Program-made: the position numbers and the translations under genes
The notes under the pieces: generated by a model
What the model was told of the DNA's origin: nothing
Database searches by the model: none
What the model saw: only the letters and a program-made list of their open reading frames with translations
Origin: Lachnospiraceae bacterium
GTDB taxonomy: Bacteria > Bacillota > Clostridia > Lachnospirales > Lachnospiraceae
Length of the DNA stretch: 59,375 nt
Reading direction: 5' to 3'
Assembly: GCA_030524705.1 (NCBI GenBank)
Contig: JAUNGD010000016.1
Location: forward strand, 1 to 59,375
In this document: positions 41,501-50,427 of the stretch, one piece after another
Layout of the letters: the number at the start of each line of letters is the position of its first letter
Numbering within the stretch: position 1 is the first letter of the stretch

Positions 41501-42180
41501 GTTTTGCCTTCTTCTATGCTGCCGCTGGCCGCCGTCGGACTGGATGTAAAGTTCGGCTTTGCATCCTCCTCCACCGCGTATGACGTACCCGCCGGAAGAC
41601 CGCTGATTTCGCAGCTCTCACCGTCTCTCAGCGTAATTTTCCCGACGCCGTCGTAAAACGACGTATCGCCGAAGATCTGTGAGCCGCCGATACCGTCGCC
41701 AGTGAGCGTGACAGTAAAGCTAAAGTCAAATTGACTGACGTCTTCCTTATCATATCCCTCAACCTTTTTGCTGATCCTCAGAGTACCGAAGTCATCGGAA
41801 GCGGTATTGATAATGGTGCCGCTCTTGACATTCTTTCCCTCCGCATCATTAATCTCGATGGGATCCGATGCATCCGCATTGGAGGAATAGCCCGGAAGCA
41901 GATCCTCCCATAGATAATACAGCTGGCTGTCATCAAACACGTCGAAAATATATTGCCAAGTATCTTCATCTATTTGCGTCCATTTCCCCGGATCATCAGC
42001 GGAGGAATAGACATTTTTATCTTCTATCTCATTTCCATCAATATTTCCGCCGTCGGTGACGGTACTGCCGCCGGCGCCTCCCCCGACATCTCCTTCTGCG
42101 AGGGCTCTGACCGAGAACATCGACATGAGCAGCGTCAGCATTATCAGCATTGCCAGCCATGTCCTATGATTTCTTCGCAT
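35578..42180 (-). CDS. Sortase-anchored repeat surface protein (DUF11/DUF7507-type repeats)
   Basis: The 2200-aa protein has a signal peptide (MRRNHRTWLAMLIMLTLLMS), several prealbumin-like pilin-type domains in its first 700 residues (FGTLRISKKVEGYD, VTLTKVETG, VTVTKKISGV), twelve roughly 115-aa DUF11/DUF7507-like repeats with the core YKITVTNTGNVTLTNV and a T-N-x-A-x-A end, and a wall-sorting signal NPKTGDE followed by a transmembrane segment and KKKQKQS. The last eight repeats form a four-module unit repeated twice. It is a long stalk adhesin. ATG 42180 is the start, eight bases after GGAG. Confidence 0.93.
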   Translation of the reverse strand: MRRNHRTWLAMLIMLTLLMSMFSVRALAEGDVGGGAGGSTVTDGGNIDGNEIEDKNVYSSADDPGKWTQIDEDTWQYIFDVFDDSQLYYLWEDLLPGYSSNADASDPIEINDAEGKNVKSGTIINTASDDFGTLRISKKVEGYDKEDVSQFDFSFTVTLTGDGIGGSQIFGDTSFYDGVGKITLRDGESCEISGLPAGTSYAVEEDAKPNFTSSPTAASGSIEEGKTAAAEFTNTYHTDPGPGPGPGGDEPNEPQFVDVTLTKVETGRFDEPGTYTVNASFKGLTDNITYTCEIRRSGSEEAEEQTFVANDGEAYPQVTLASGDTAVFRGIPVGAVYAFTEAGGEYQAAYEVTDENQAGKILSSRGSAAEGKPLATAQETADQGEAVKVTFINTLSRAGNVTVTKKISGVQENSANNTDPENALEFGFTIEFSGLQQNDVIYSNRFGRILCGDDGTLSLPFTLKNGEAADFTGIPVGVTYRVTEDKSDSYVAGYKLEDKNGKSMFSCDEDENTAGDTALSTEQETVAEGADVIAAFTNSPWKQPLRITKQFSEANPNFDAKDEFEFVISGVNYMSKAIDGNFQAEIADAMTGSTSPTLVSFDNGNASVTLKGGQSITIEGLQVGTDYTITETGENVAENAQDAKPLQYLVEKIEGSNGSRDGNAFSGSIAYNKGKGSSVTFTNGRDYIPGLSVDKTTTNAEEAPFALGEWIKYKITVTNTGNVKLTNVTVEDTVENGDQRSFNIGELSPDQTKTVYYSHKVTAADIIKGQVHNTAEASGQDPEENILEDEAEVTDPTEEKNPNFRITKLVKIKNSEDDFADVAHAAAGDTASYQVTITNTGNMDLTFKTEDITDVLTTTIANGTQTTGDAAYPLKDLDSAPFVVKAGQGDNTYTFTYELKNIQGSVKELNNTVTAKAANPKGEGEAPLERSDDAKVIVGENHALRVTKTHDEDKEYKPGDTVEFLIKVENIGNTQLKGIKLTDKITVTKEDPAKKTLEELTIPKNAAGVAPESFDLEAGQSQEFTVSYVIGTTETHLLNTATATDEDGCSDKDEDEVTVEKAPELSIKKEVVSVTGKDGTVRNNGVARLGDQICYKVVVTNTGNTALTNVTLYDSLVKEYDEDENEIPLRAEAELASGASFTYEYTYEATEADIKAGKITNTATADSNETSKVTDHTETKTEDQYPDLKVEKKTVSEAKHDGKYRLGETIKYEITVTNTGNVTLENISVEDKLTGDRWTIETLAPGSNKVYEAEYEITEADVEAGHVLNVATAKVPDGPEDEGKDDEDVMNPHISVKKEVENGKSEYGLGDTVEYKLTVKNDGNVDLTDVKVEDDHFGKAAEGSKELPAAIDKLAVGDSVTFRYTYTIKESDLNDDKTLTNTATATGEDPEGNEVKDEDDETVSTGGRLPKIKVEKEVIERDDKEKVEYSLGEKVEYKVIVTNTGNVTLTDVEVTDDHFEEVLEGSGELPATIETLAPGESKEFRYSYTVKEEDLGKQLRWMKNTAKASGKDPKNPDDPVEDEDDEDVVIEKRSPHLTVKKVTTSTPGDGKRYAAGETIEYEITVTNDGNVTLKNISVEDELTGDKWTVKALDPIQSEKFTTSHTVTVDEAKAGTVLNVATAAAEDPNDPDNPPTPEPGKDEEPTKYPHLTVTKKAVSTPKDGEKYAAGETIKYEITVTNDGNIDLENVRVEDKLIEDFAWTIDALAVGNSETKSVEYVVTEEDAKAGTVLNVATATAEDPNDPDNPPTPEPGSDEEPTKYPHIKVKKDVVNRKSEYKLGDTIEYKLVVTNDGNIDLVNITVTDDHFGEAVEGSKPLPATIETLAVGESAEFRYTYTIKESDLNEEKTLTNVAAAKGEDPKDPDNPVEHEDDETITTGGRLPQLKVEKEVIKKAGDKKVEYVLGDRIEYKVTVTNTGNVTLTDIKVTDDHFEEALEGSGKLPASIAKLAPGESVEFRYSYTVKEKDLGKELSLMKNTAAASGIDPENPDKPVEDGDDEDVVIEKHNPHLTVEKVTTSTPKNGKTYGVGETITYKITVTNDGNMTIKDVVITDALTGNAFTVGTLKPGQTSAAYKAVYVVKEADAKAGSVVNVATADGTVFNPNNPDDPAKPGVTPGEVETPVDTKVTPSKPESPAEPNKTPGKPSGGASGTSGGSSGGSAASNPKTGDEIPVYPFVFGGIGVIALLILLLGSRKKKQKQS
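35815..40120 (-). repeat. Twelve about 345-nt in-frame repeats in the surface-protein gene
   Basis: Each unit encodes one about 115-aa module. Two neighbouring stretches, 36893-37009 and 37235-37351, are nearly identical and 342 nt apart. Modules 5-8 and 9-12 match in order, showing a block duplication of four modules. Boundaries are approximate. Confidence 0.8.
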
Positions 42181-42201
42181 AAGCGTGACTCCTTTCGGTG
42201 T

Positions 42202-42228
42202 TTTCTTCACCCGCAGGGGGTGAAGAAA
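42202..42228 (-). promoter_or_regulatory. Hairpin in the leader of the repeat surface-protein gene
   Basis: TTTCTTCACCC (42202-42212) pairs with GGGTGAAGAAA (42218-42228), an 11-bp stem with a 5-nt loop, just before the SD of the 2200-aa gene. No U-tract follows, so it may protect or tune the downstream mRNA. Confidence 0.55.
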
Positions 42229-42333
42229 GAAGTTAGATCGCAATAGCCGCGCGGCTATCGCCGCGGTATCCCCTGCCGGACCGGTGATGAGCCCTCCGGC
42301 TCATTTTCGCCCACCGATCCGCCGCAGGAAATA

Positions 42334-45300
42334 TTACGGGGTGTCATTCGGGGTGTAATCCGGCTGATAGGTAACTCTCGCATAGCCGTCGCCGGTATGG
42401 CCGGTCTCCTCGGAACCATTCTGATCCAGGAAAACAGTATTACCGGCAATTGTTTCGCCCTCCAGCAGTTCGCTGCCGACAAAGCCGGAGCCGCCTCCGC
42501 TGTTTGCAAAACGCGAGTTTACTATTCCAGCACTGACAATTGTATTCCACTGACCAACCAGTTGCTTATCGTACACATAACCGCCGTAGTAGCCGCCTCC
42601 GCCGCCGCCTTGTCCGGTATATGTATCAAAGCTCTGCCGTCCCCAGGCATCGGCGCCCTTGCCGAACATGCCGCCATACTGGCTCGCACCCGTACCGCTC
42701 TGTCCGGCCTTCGGAATGTTCACACTCGCTGTTCCATACAATGCACCGCCTTGCTCTCCGCCGCCGTAGCCGTCCTCGCTGTTCGGATTAGTAAATCCAG
42801 CGCCTCCGCCGCCTCCGGCCACCAGAATACGGGACAACAGGCTCTCATCGGATGCATAACTTGCATAATCCGTAGAACCTTCCGGGACATCGCACCAAGC
42901 ACTCTCTGATGAAGCATCTATCCTTCGGAAGTCGGTAGCTCCGCCTCCGCCTCCGCCGGCCTCATTATCATTCCGGTCATGGGTTCCGTGGCCTCCGCCG
43001 TTCCAGCCGCCTTTCGCATCTGGAATTTTGTTATTCCAATTTATACATTTGGCACTCTCGCCGGCGCCGCCGACATACACGTACAGCACCTCGCCCTTCT
43101 TTAGCTGAACGATACCGCCGCTGTATCCTCCCTTTGAACCATTTGTCGGTTTTGGCGTCAAGTTATCATTACCAGCGCCGCCGCCCTGTGCGCCCCAGGC
43201 CTCCAGCTTATAGTAGCCGTCGAAGGGAGCTGTAAATACCGCTCTGCTTCCTGTATAATCATAATTCCATTTTGCAGTCCATGCGGCATAGACCGTAACG
43301 TTGTGGTCCAGATTCTTTGGATCCTCCTCAGGATTGAATGTAACACTCTGGCCGTCTTTCTCCCAGTACCAGTGATTAAAGACTACGTTCGGATCAGACG
43401 GAACCGTCGGTTCTATATACTGGCCCTCTTTTACGGACAGTTCTGTTCCATCTGATTCTTTTGCCACGGCATACCGTACTACATTCGAAGCATACTGCGT
43501 GTCATTGAGAGTAAAGCTGCCGCCGTTTGCCTTGTAGGTCACCGTATAGCCCCGGCCAACAGCCTCATCTTTGTCTGTTGCCAGATGGATTACAGGGGTC
43601 GGACGCTCCGCATCGTTCTTCGTGTCGTCCCACTTCTTCGTAATGACGATCTTTCCTTCCAGCGCACGGGCATTGGTCCAGCAGTATCCGCCGTCATCCT
43701 CCTCCGGGCCGCCGGCCTTTGCTGTGTCATTGTCGTCTGAAGGATCACTGCCCTCCGTTGTCCCGCCGCTATTTGCCGTATCATCATCGTCAGAGGAATC
43801 GTCATTCTTTTCCTTTGCCGCCTCCAATACTTCAACATACTTTTTCAGGCCGTCTATCGTCACCGTACCGTCGCCGCCAATATGTACAACGTGAGGCGTC
43901 TCGTCAAGAATGTAGCTGCGGTTGAAGCCTCCTCCTTCACCCGTTTGTCCCTGGTCGTTCACATTCTGCGGGGCTTTGAGCTCCCTCAGCGTGTACGTTC
44001 CCTTTTCGATGTGATCAAATTTCACCAGACCCTGTGCATCGGATTCCACCGTCTGATCGTAGGCGTTTCCAAGGTCAGACGTACCGGTGAGCCGGAAGCT
44101 TGCGCCCTGCAGCCAGATGGTAGGCTCTTCCTCGTCTGCCTTGCGGAAGGAGACCTCCCAGTACCGATGTTCATTCCATACCGTATAGACATTGTTTTCA
44201 TCGCTTACCCACCTGGCAATATCGGAATCCTTCAGATTCTCCTTATCCGCCGGCTCAGGAATTGTGATGCTGGCCTTGCCGTTGTCCCCGATGACGACTT
44301 TCGGCTCCACCGGAAGCTTCAGATAATTTTCATCAGGATCAAGCTCCTTCAGCGTATACGTGCCCTTTTCGACGTCGTTAAACTCCACCCGGCCCTTCGC
44401 GTCTGAAACAGCGTACATTTCCACAAAATTACCATAATCTGTCTTACCCTCTCCGGTGGTCAGCAGGAACCGGACGCCGGAAACAGGTTCACTCTCGTAA
44501 TTTCCAGCAGCCTCTGACATCTTATAGAACACAAGATTTCCGTGGATACGCGGTTCATTCGTCACCACGATTGGGGACTCCTGAGCGCCGGCGCTTTCAT
44601 CATCCACCGTAATACTGCCGTCCGCGCCAATCACAACCTCATGAGGAGTCGTATCAAGCAGCCAATCGCTGGTGGTCTCATACTCCTGCAGAGCGTATTT
44701 TCCCTTCTCCACACCTTCGAAGATCAGAACACCGCTGCTGTTGGTCGTGGAGAACATATCCGTTTCGTTGCCGTAATCGGACGTACCCCACAGCCGGAAC
44801 GTGATATTCGGAATTGCCTGTGAAGAATTCTGCTGACTTACCTTTTTCAAATATACATCCGCCTTCACGGTATACCGTACCGTGGTATGGCCGTTGAAAT
44901 AATACAGAGGAACTTCTTTTTCCTCTTTTTCCTCTTCTTCATACTCGGAAACCTGCGTGCCAAACAGAGATACGCCGTTGTATGTCTCCGCATAGGTATT
45001 TCTCGGTTCGGCGTTTTCCGGCAGAGACTTCGGAGCCTGCATGTGCACAATCACGCTCACGCCGGAATTGGTGCCTCCGGTCAGAACGAATTCTCCGCCG
45101 TCCTTCGTCCTGCTCATGTCAACTGCTATGGCCTTCACCTCAGAAAGCTCTCCCGTGTATTCATCCGCTTTAATCCAACTGCCGCCGTTTAATAAAGCCT
45201 GAATCTCGTCCTTACCGCTGGTCGGAGTCTGGGGCACCGCATTCACGTCTGTGCTGTAATATACTACAGGAGCAATGCCCAGCATCTCCAGCTGAGATAC

Positions 45301-48300
45301 ATCCACAGCAGTGAGCGTACCGTGCCATTCACTTGCCTGGCCCTCTGCCGTATCATTTTCCAGCGCATCGAAGAATACCATATCCTTCAGTGTCATAGCA
45401 TTGAGCACGGCGTAACGCAGCTGATAGCTGTATGCCCCGCCCGAATTTACAGACGTATTGGAGGAATAACCGGGATCCTCCAGCGCCTTGGTGCGCTTCG
45501 TCAGACCAGATGCACCGGAAACAATAGCGCTGATGTCATATAATGCGCTTGCATAGATGAAACGGTCCCCGGTTGAAGCCGGGTCCAGACCGGACATCAG
45601 CTCCCGCTCGGATTCAGGCAGGTCGCCGCCATTATCTGGATAGCCGTTCGCAATGTCCTCATTACCGGTCTGATACGCCACTGGATTCAGCACGCTGCGG
45701 CCCAGATCGTTGATTGTATCCCAGCCGTGCTTTGTCTGATAATACAGTACGTAGTTATCGCCCGGTTCATCCACCGTGACAGTCAGCAAGGTACGTCCGC
45801 TGCCCCTGTAGTTGGATTCCTGCGAAACCCTGTAGGCATTACTGGGCAGGAATTCCCCGGAAGCAGTCACAGCCACACTCTTTGCATCCAGGGACGCGCT
45901 CTTCGGAAGCAGATCATAAAATACACCGCTCTGCTGTCTCTTAATGGAATAATCGCCGCTCTCGCTGCCGTCCTGCACTGTCTCTGTCTGAGAAACGCGC
46001 CAGTAAATCGTAAACTCACGCTGCTTTGTATTGTTAACGCCGGATGTGATCTCCTTTCTCAGAGATGAATCCCTGTGGGCCGTCCTTGCATAATCGGAAT
46101 CCTGAGCCGGGATACTCCAAAGCAGTACATAGCCGTCTGTATCCCCCTGCGTGTCATCTTCTGCCTTCCGGTAAAGATTCCCTGCCGCCGTATTATGAAC
46201 CGTGATTTCACTCTGCTCCTGGATGAAGTTTTTCACCTTGTTAGAGTCCTTCAGAGTAACAGAAGGCACCGTTCCCAGATTCGTGTTATAGTACGCATTC
46301 TCTGTTACTACCTTATAGCCAATGCAGCCTTGGCCCTCCAGATTCAGCGTGCGGCCATTGAATGAACCTTTCCTGTTCTCAGTCTCGCCGGTAAAGGGAT
46401 TTGCCTTTCCCAGATATTCCCATTCACCATTCTCAGAAAACTTGCCATAGAATGTAATCACGTCCCCACTGTGATCTGTGACACTGCCGGGTCTGAAGGA
46501 CTGAGTTTCCTCATTAAACTGGAAACCGGATACCTCCTCATTGAACTGGATCGAGCTGAACTCGAAGTCACCCTCGCCTAAAACCAGTTCTTTTCCATTA
46601 TCCAGAATAATCCGAACATCCTCATCCACCAGCTCATATCTGACATTGGTTCTGCCGTATTTCTCGTATTCTTTCTCTTCCTCCAGATCATCCTCGTCTG
46701 TGGAATCTGAATCATCAGAATCGGCGGGCTTTTCCCCCTTCGTCAGAATGTTGGGCTGACCCGACAGCCAGAGAGCATAATCAAATCCGCCGTAGGTATT
46801 CAATTTGTCGTTCTGAAACGCTTCCAGATCATAGCGCGTATACTCATCTGTCCGAATATTCAGACTGTTGACCACACTCCAACCAGAGGTATCTTCAAAA
46901 ATAGTCTTATGTACAGGCGCATAGGTACGATATGCCCCGTCTGCGCGCTTAAAAGCATCAAACTGTCCGCTCGGATCCTGGAACCACGGCTGTTTATAGG
47001 TATAGTCTCTCGTGCTGGCAGCGCCAGACGGCTTCTCCGTTCCTTCCTGCCCCTCTCTGTAATCGGCCGGACTCACCGTTACGTCTACCTTGTTGTACAC
47101 CGTCCACTGAAGCTCCAGCTCCGCTTTTTCATCCTCTGGCGTATCCTCTGGAATCTTAGAAGCAAGAAATTCCTCGCTGTCCTCTATGCTTACACGGGTA
47201 ATCACGCTGTCATACCGATTTCCACTCAGGATCTGCCCGCTGACCGTATTCCAGCTCTTGTCCTGTTCCGTAAACTCTTCCTCTAACTTTGTAAGTCCCG
47301 GATTCCAGGTAATCTTCTTGCCTCCTGAGAAAACGATGCCGACAACCTGCTGATCAAGATCAGAAGCAGCTGCCGTCTCATCCGTATCATCATCTCGTTT
47401 TTCAACCGGCTGATCATTCAAAGTGATGGAATAAGCCTGCGTCGAGCCTTTGTCAATGACGGTCTCCACCGTCCAGAGCAAATACCAATACTCGCCCGCA
47501 TCATCAGGCGCAGCTCCCCAGTCCTCATTCCATTTTTTGTACATCTTGGGGTAGCGTTTTTCCACACTCGTCATAGAAACCTTCGTATTAATATACGTAG
47601 GAATCGGATCCGTGCTCTTTTTCTCTATCCCTGACATCTCCAGAACAGCAGCGAATGACGCCGCTCCACCTTCGAGAGCTGCCGTCTCATAGTCCTTATA
47701 GTAATAAGGTTTCTTGGTGGTAGAGTAAGCCATCTCAATATAGCCCTGGTCGCTGGTGCTGTCGATCTCCCGGAAGTTATAAATAACAATGCTGTCTCCC
47801 TCTTCGTAATACGCAAACTGCACCTGGGCGTCAATCGCATTCGGATCGTCTTTGCCCTTCTCAGCCTCCTCGCGCGACGGAATCGACATCTCATATTTAT
47901 CCGCTTTTACGCCGCTGCGGTCTTTGAACAGGGTAAGCGGTACTTTTATCTTGATCATTCCCGGTTCAATCTGGTCTTCGCCGCGAATATCAAAATCATA
48001 GTTGATCCGATAGCTAAAACGGTGTTCGTCTGCAGTATTCGTGGCATTCCACACGTAATCGCCATTCTCCTGCCTTACAGCGCCGGAAAACAGCTGAGCA
48101 GAAAACTTCATATTCTGGAAGCTTTCATCATCATCCTGGGAGGAAAGCAGCATAGCGTAGATGCTGAAGGAATCCGCAGCAAAATCCGCCACCTCCGCCG
48201 CGGTATCTGCGGCAGAGATGACTTCGACATTTTCATCCTCAATATGGTAAATGGTAAGAGAGCCCTCATAATCCTCCGGCAGCGGGAGCTGTACGTTCAC

Positions 48301-50166
48301 GCTGGCCACCGGCTCGAAGGCTTCTCCTGAAGCGCCGTCGATCAGGGTAATGTCATAGGCGATCAGTCTGGAGGCATCTCCCTCCGGCGTCAGCTGCAGA
48401 CGGTAGCTCTCGTTTTCTTCTTCAGAAAGAGGCGTCACAGCGATCTGCACATTTTCCAGCAGCACGCCCTCCGGCAGTGCGTCCTCAGAGATCGTGACGG
48501 AGACTCCCGTGTTTTCATCGGAAAGAATCGCTGTCCTTACCTCTGTATGGTAGTTGGGGTCGTAGTCCTCCATAGCCTTACGCATGCTGGCATAGCCCAC
48601 GATGGAAGCGTCGCTTCTTGCATAGGAACGCTCCCGGACAGCCTTGTCCGAATTGCCCTCGATGGTGTATACGGTATCGCCCTCTGTACCGGTGACAATA
48701 CCTATATGGTTCGGATCGTTTGCGTCCTTTGAATCCTCCTCATCGTGATGGAAGAAAATCAGGTCGCCCTGCTCCGGGGTGTAAGCGTCCTCGTCGTCGA
48801 TGTAGCGTCCGCCAAGAGCTTCCTTCATACTCCTGCAGTCCGCAGACTGCGGCACTGCACTCTCGGGAATCTGCGCGTAATGCAGACAGAAGGAGACGAA
48901 CATAGCGCACCAATCCTCGTAGGGCATTCCGGCCCAGTCGCCGTAGCGTGTATAGCCCTTCTTCTCTCCGTCTTCCTCAATGATGAAGTTGCGCTGGCTT
49001 TCCTGATAGCCCAGCTGAGACTTCGCCACTGCGATCAGCTTCCCGGCAAATGTCATTCCATCTGCAAACGCCGGAATCGTACTCTCCCAATATTCCCGGG
49101 ACTCGGTTTCGCGAACGGCAACGGGCACCTCACAGACGGCGGTGGCTGCCGCTCCGTCGGCATCGGTCACAGTGACCTCCAGCGTATGTACGCCGAATTC
49201 CGCCGGCATATAGCTGATCTGGCTGTCCGTGGTCTCAGACGTATACACCGTATTGCCCTCCACCTTGACGGTATAAGCCGCTGTGTAGGGCTCTGCCCCT
49301 CCGGTAATATTCATATCAAATACAATGGTATCCTCATTCGCAAAGGCATAGCGCGCCGTGGTCGTCACCGCCGCGTTCAATTCGTCTGCCCGGACGGTCA
49401 CCGAAGCCGTGCGCTCTGTCTGCCGCTCTCCCAGATACGCCTTCACCGAGGCGGTATAAACGCCGCTTCTCTCAGGCGTGAAGCGGACCTCTCCCGACGA
49501 TGCGTCACCGGAGGCAACGATCATCTCATCTGACCCGCTGATCTCGTAGATCACGCTTTCTGCACCCTCATAGCTAAAGGTCCAGACCACTGTCTCACCC
49601 GGCTTGATTTCCGCAGCGCTGGCTGCCAGCTCCGAAATGAAAAGAGCGGTCTCTCCCGGCTCCGCGGTCTGCCCTTCGGTATGCTCCTCCGGTTGCTCCT
49701 CATTGGTGCCGGGAAGCTCTGTACCTGCCGGCTGCTCTGCGGCAGCTTCCGTCTGGGTCTCCGTAGCTGCCGTTGTTCCTTCGCTGGCACTCGGAGTTTC
49801 CGTTCCTGCCGGCTGCTCCGCAGCAGCTTCCGTCTGAGTATCCGAAGCTGCAGGGTCCGGCGCCGCTGGCTGCGCTGCCGGCGTTTCCTGTACCGGCGGT
49901 TCCTCCGCAGCAGCCGGTTCTGCCGGCTGTGCCGCGGGCGTTTCTTGTACCGGCGGTTCCTCCGCAGCAGCCGGTTCTGCCAGCTGTGCCGCGGGCGGTT
50001 CATTTATCGGCTCCGCTTCCTCCGCGGCCGGCGCCATTTCCTTCATTGCTTCACTGGCGTTTTCCCCTGCAGCCGCAGTGAGCGCAGATATGTCCACTGT
50101 GGTAAGCAGCATGGACATCACCAGCAGAAGCGAAAGAAACCGAGCCTTACGTTTTCTGTGTTTCAT
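42334..50166 (-). CDS. Giant secreted protein: CHAP, SpaA-type and glycine-rich (ALK-like) domains
   Basis: The 2610-aa product has a signal peptide (RFLSLLLVMSMLLTTVDIS), a Pro/Ala/Glu-rich repeat region (about 45-175), Ig-like domains (about 180-345), and a CHAP amidase-like domain with Cys in DWCAMFVSFCLHYA and His in PNHIGIV. A long beta-rich region follows, then three SpaA/Cna-B-like domains (for example GVLIFEGVEKGKYALQEYE), an InlB-type repeat (VTYKANGGSF) and a C-terminal glycine-rich domain (DGYYKLEAWGAQGGG, LYVYVGGAG, ILVAGGGGGAGF). It ends YTPNDTP with no sorting signal. It is upstream of the NPKTG protein in one operon. Confidence 0.9.
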   Translation of the reverse strand: MKHRKRKARFLSLLLVMSMLLTTVDISALTAAAGENASEAMKEMAPAAEEAEPINEPPAAQLAEPAAAEEPPVQETPAAQPAEPAAAEEPPVQETPAAQPAAPDPAASDTQTEAAAEQPAGTETPSASEGTTAATETQTEAAAEQPAGTELPGTNEEQPEEHTEGQTAEPGETALFISELAASAAEIKPGETVVWTFSYEGAESVIYEISGSDEMIVASGDASSGEVRFTPERSGVYTASVKAYLGERQTERTASVTVRADELNAAVTTTARYAFANEDTIVFDMNITGGAEPYTAAYTVKVEGNTVYTSETTDSQISYMPAEFGVHTLEVTVTDADGAAATAVCEVPVAVRETESREYWESTIPAFADGMTFAGKLIAVAKSQLGYQESQRNFIIEEDGEKKGYTRYGDWAGMPYEDWCAMFVSFCLHYAQIPESAVPQSADCRSMKEALGGRYIDDEDAYTPEQGDLIFFHHDEEDSKDANDPNHIGIVTGTEGDTVYTIEGNSDKAVRERSYARSDASIVGYASMRKAMEDYDPNYHTEVRTAILSDENTGVSVTISEDALPEGVLLENVQIAVTPLSEEENESYRLQLTPEGDASRLIAYDITLIDGASGEAFEPVASVNVQLPLPEDYEGSLTIYHIEDENVEVISAADTAAEVADFAADSFSIYAMLLSSQDDDESFQNMKFSAQLFSGAVRQENGDYVWNATNTADEHRFSYRINYDFDIRGEDQIEPGMIKIKVPLTLFKDRSGVKADKYEMSIPSREEAEKGKDDPNAIDAQVQFAYYEEGDSIVIYNFREIDSTSDQGYIEMAYSTTKKPYYYKDYETAALEGGAASFAAVLEMSGIEKKSTDPIPTYINTKVSMTSVEKRYPKMYKKWNEDWGAAPDDAGEYWYLLWTVETVIDKGSTQAYSITLNDQPVEKRDDDTDETAAASDLDQQVVGIVFSGGKKITWNPGLTKLEEEFTEQDKSWNTVSGQILSGNRYDSVITRVSIEDSEEFLASKIPEDTPEDEKAELELQWTVYNKVDVTVSPADYREGQEGTEKPSGAASTRDYTYKQPWFQDPSGQFDAFKRADGAYRTYAPVHKTIFEDTSGWSVVNSLNIRTDEYTRYDLEAFQNDKLNTYGGFDYALWLSGQPNILTKGEKPADSDDSDSTDEDDLEEEKEYEKYGRTNVRYELVDEDVRIILDNGKELVLGEGDFEFSSIQFNEEVSGFQFNEETQSFRPGSVTDHSGDVITFYGKFSENGEWEYLGKANPFTGETENRKGSFNGRTLNLEGQGCIGYKVVTENAYYNTNLGTVPSVTLKDSNKVKNFIQEQSEITVHNTAAGNLYRKAEDDTQGDTDGYVLLWSIPAQDSDYARTAHRDSSLRKEITSGVNNTKQREFTIYWRVSQTETVQDGSESGDYSIKRQQSGVFYDLLPKSASLDAKSVAVTASGEFLPSNAYRVSQESNYRGSGRTLLTVTVDEPGDNYVLYYQTKHGWDTINDLGRSVLNPVAYQTGNEDIANGYPDNGGDLPESERELMSGLDPASTGDRFIYASALYDISAIVSGASGLTKRTKALEDPGYSSNTSVNSGGAYSYQLRYAVLNAMTLKDMVFFDALENDTAEGQASEWHGTLTAVDVSQLEMLGIAPVVYYSTDVNAVPQTPTSGKDEIQALLNGGSWIKADEYTGELSEVKAIAVDMSRTKDGGEFVLTGGTNSGVSVIVHMQAPKSLPENAEPRNTYAETYNGVSLFGTQVSEYEEEEKEEKEVPLYYFNGHTTVRYTVKADVYLKKVSQQNSSQAIPNITFRLWGTSDYGNETDMFSTTNSSGVLIFEGVEKGKYALQEYETTSDWLLDTTPHEVVIGADGSITVDDESAGAQESPIVVTNEPRIHGNLVFYKMSEAAGNYESEPVSGVRFLLTTGEGKTDYGNFVEMYAVSDAKGRVEFNDVEKGTYTLKELDPDENYLKLPVEPKVVIGDNGKASITIPEPADKENLKDSDIARWVSDENNVYTVWNEHRYWEVSFRKADEEEPTIWLQGASFRLTGTSDLGNAYDQTVESDAQGLVKFDHIEKGTYTLRELKAPQNVNDQGQTGEGGGFNRSYILDETPHVVHIGGDGTVTIDGLKKYVEVLEAAKEKNDDSSDDDDTANSGGTTEGSDPSDDNDTAKAGGPEEDDGGYCWTNARALEGKIVITKKWDDTKNDAERPTPVIHLATDKDEAVGRGYTVTYKANGGSFTLNDTQYASNVVRYAVAKESDGTELSVKEGQYIEPTVPSDPNVVFNHWYWEKDGQSVTFNPEEDPKNLDHNVTVYAAWTAKWNYDYTGSRAVFTAPFDGYYKLEAWGAQGGGAGNDNLTPKPTNGSKGGYSGGIVQLKKGEVLYVYVGGAGESAKCINWNNKIPDAKGGWNGGGHGTHDRNDNEAGGGGGGATDFRRIDASSESAWCDVPEGSTDYASYASDESLLSRILVAGGGGGAGFTNPNSEDGYGGGEQGGALYGTASVNIPKAGQSGTGASQYGGMFGKGADAWGRQSFDTYTGQGGGGGGYYGGYVYDKQLVGQWNTIVSAGIVNSRFANSGGGSGFVGSELLEGETIAGNTVFLDQNGSEETGHTGDGYARVTYQPDYTPNDTP
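49881..49994 (-). repeat. Two 57-nt tandem repeats encoding the Pro/Ala/Glu linker
   Basis: Units 49881-49937 and 49938-49994 differ at a few bases and encode 19 residues each (EEPPVQETPAAQPAEPAAA). A second, looser repeat (TQTEAAAEQPAGTE) follows. Confidence 0.75.
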
Positions 50167-50194
50167 TTAAGCATCCTCTCTTTCTTTCCTGCGA

Positions 50195-50257
50195 AAACTT
50201 TAAATTTTATAATATACCTTCGTTGTCACATGGCTGTCACAGGCGCAAATTTTTGCG
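50195..50257 (-). promoter_or_regulatory. Presumed promoter/operator region of the adhesin operon
   Basis: Upstream of the 2610-aa gene the minus strand has an AT-rich TATATTATAAAAT, preceded by two direct TGTGAC repeats 11 bp apart and a CGCAAA-N2-TTTGCG dyad (50244-50257). No perfect -35/-10 pair is visible; a direct-repeat-binding activator may be needed. Confidence 0.35.
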
Positions 50258-50320
50258 GGCTGTCGGGAAAAATATGCCCCAAAAACAGCACTTACAAGAC
50301 GGCAAAATACATACCGGCTC

Positions 50321-50369
50321 TCCCGCTGTGGGCCTATCGCTGCAGATTGATGGGAGCGGGAATTTTTTA
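50321..50369 (+). terminator. Terminator-like hairpin before the recombinase genes
   Basis: TCCCGCT (50321-50327) pairs with AGCGGGA (50355-50361), followed by TTTTTT. It would stop or attenuate plus-strand transcription entering the recombinase unit. Confidence 0.5.
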
Positions 50370-50427
50370 ACATACGGAATTTTTCTCCCGCATATGCTTA
50401 ATCAAGAATTGAAAGAGGCTTTATAAT

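Noticed and set aside
42243-42258. A 16-bp perfect palindrome ATAGCCGCGCGGCTAT as a recombination site
   Set aside because: It lies in the spacer between two co-transcribed genes far from the element ends and has no second copy; it is more likely mRNA structure.
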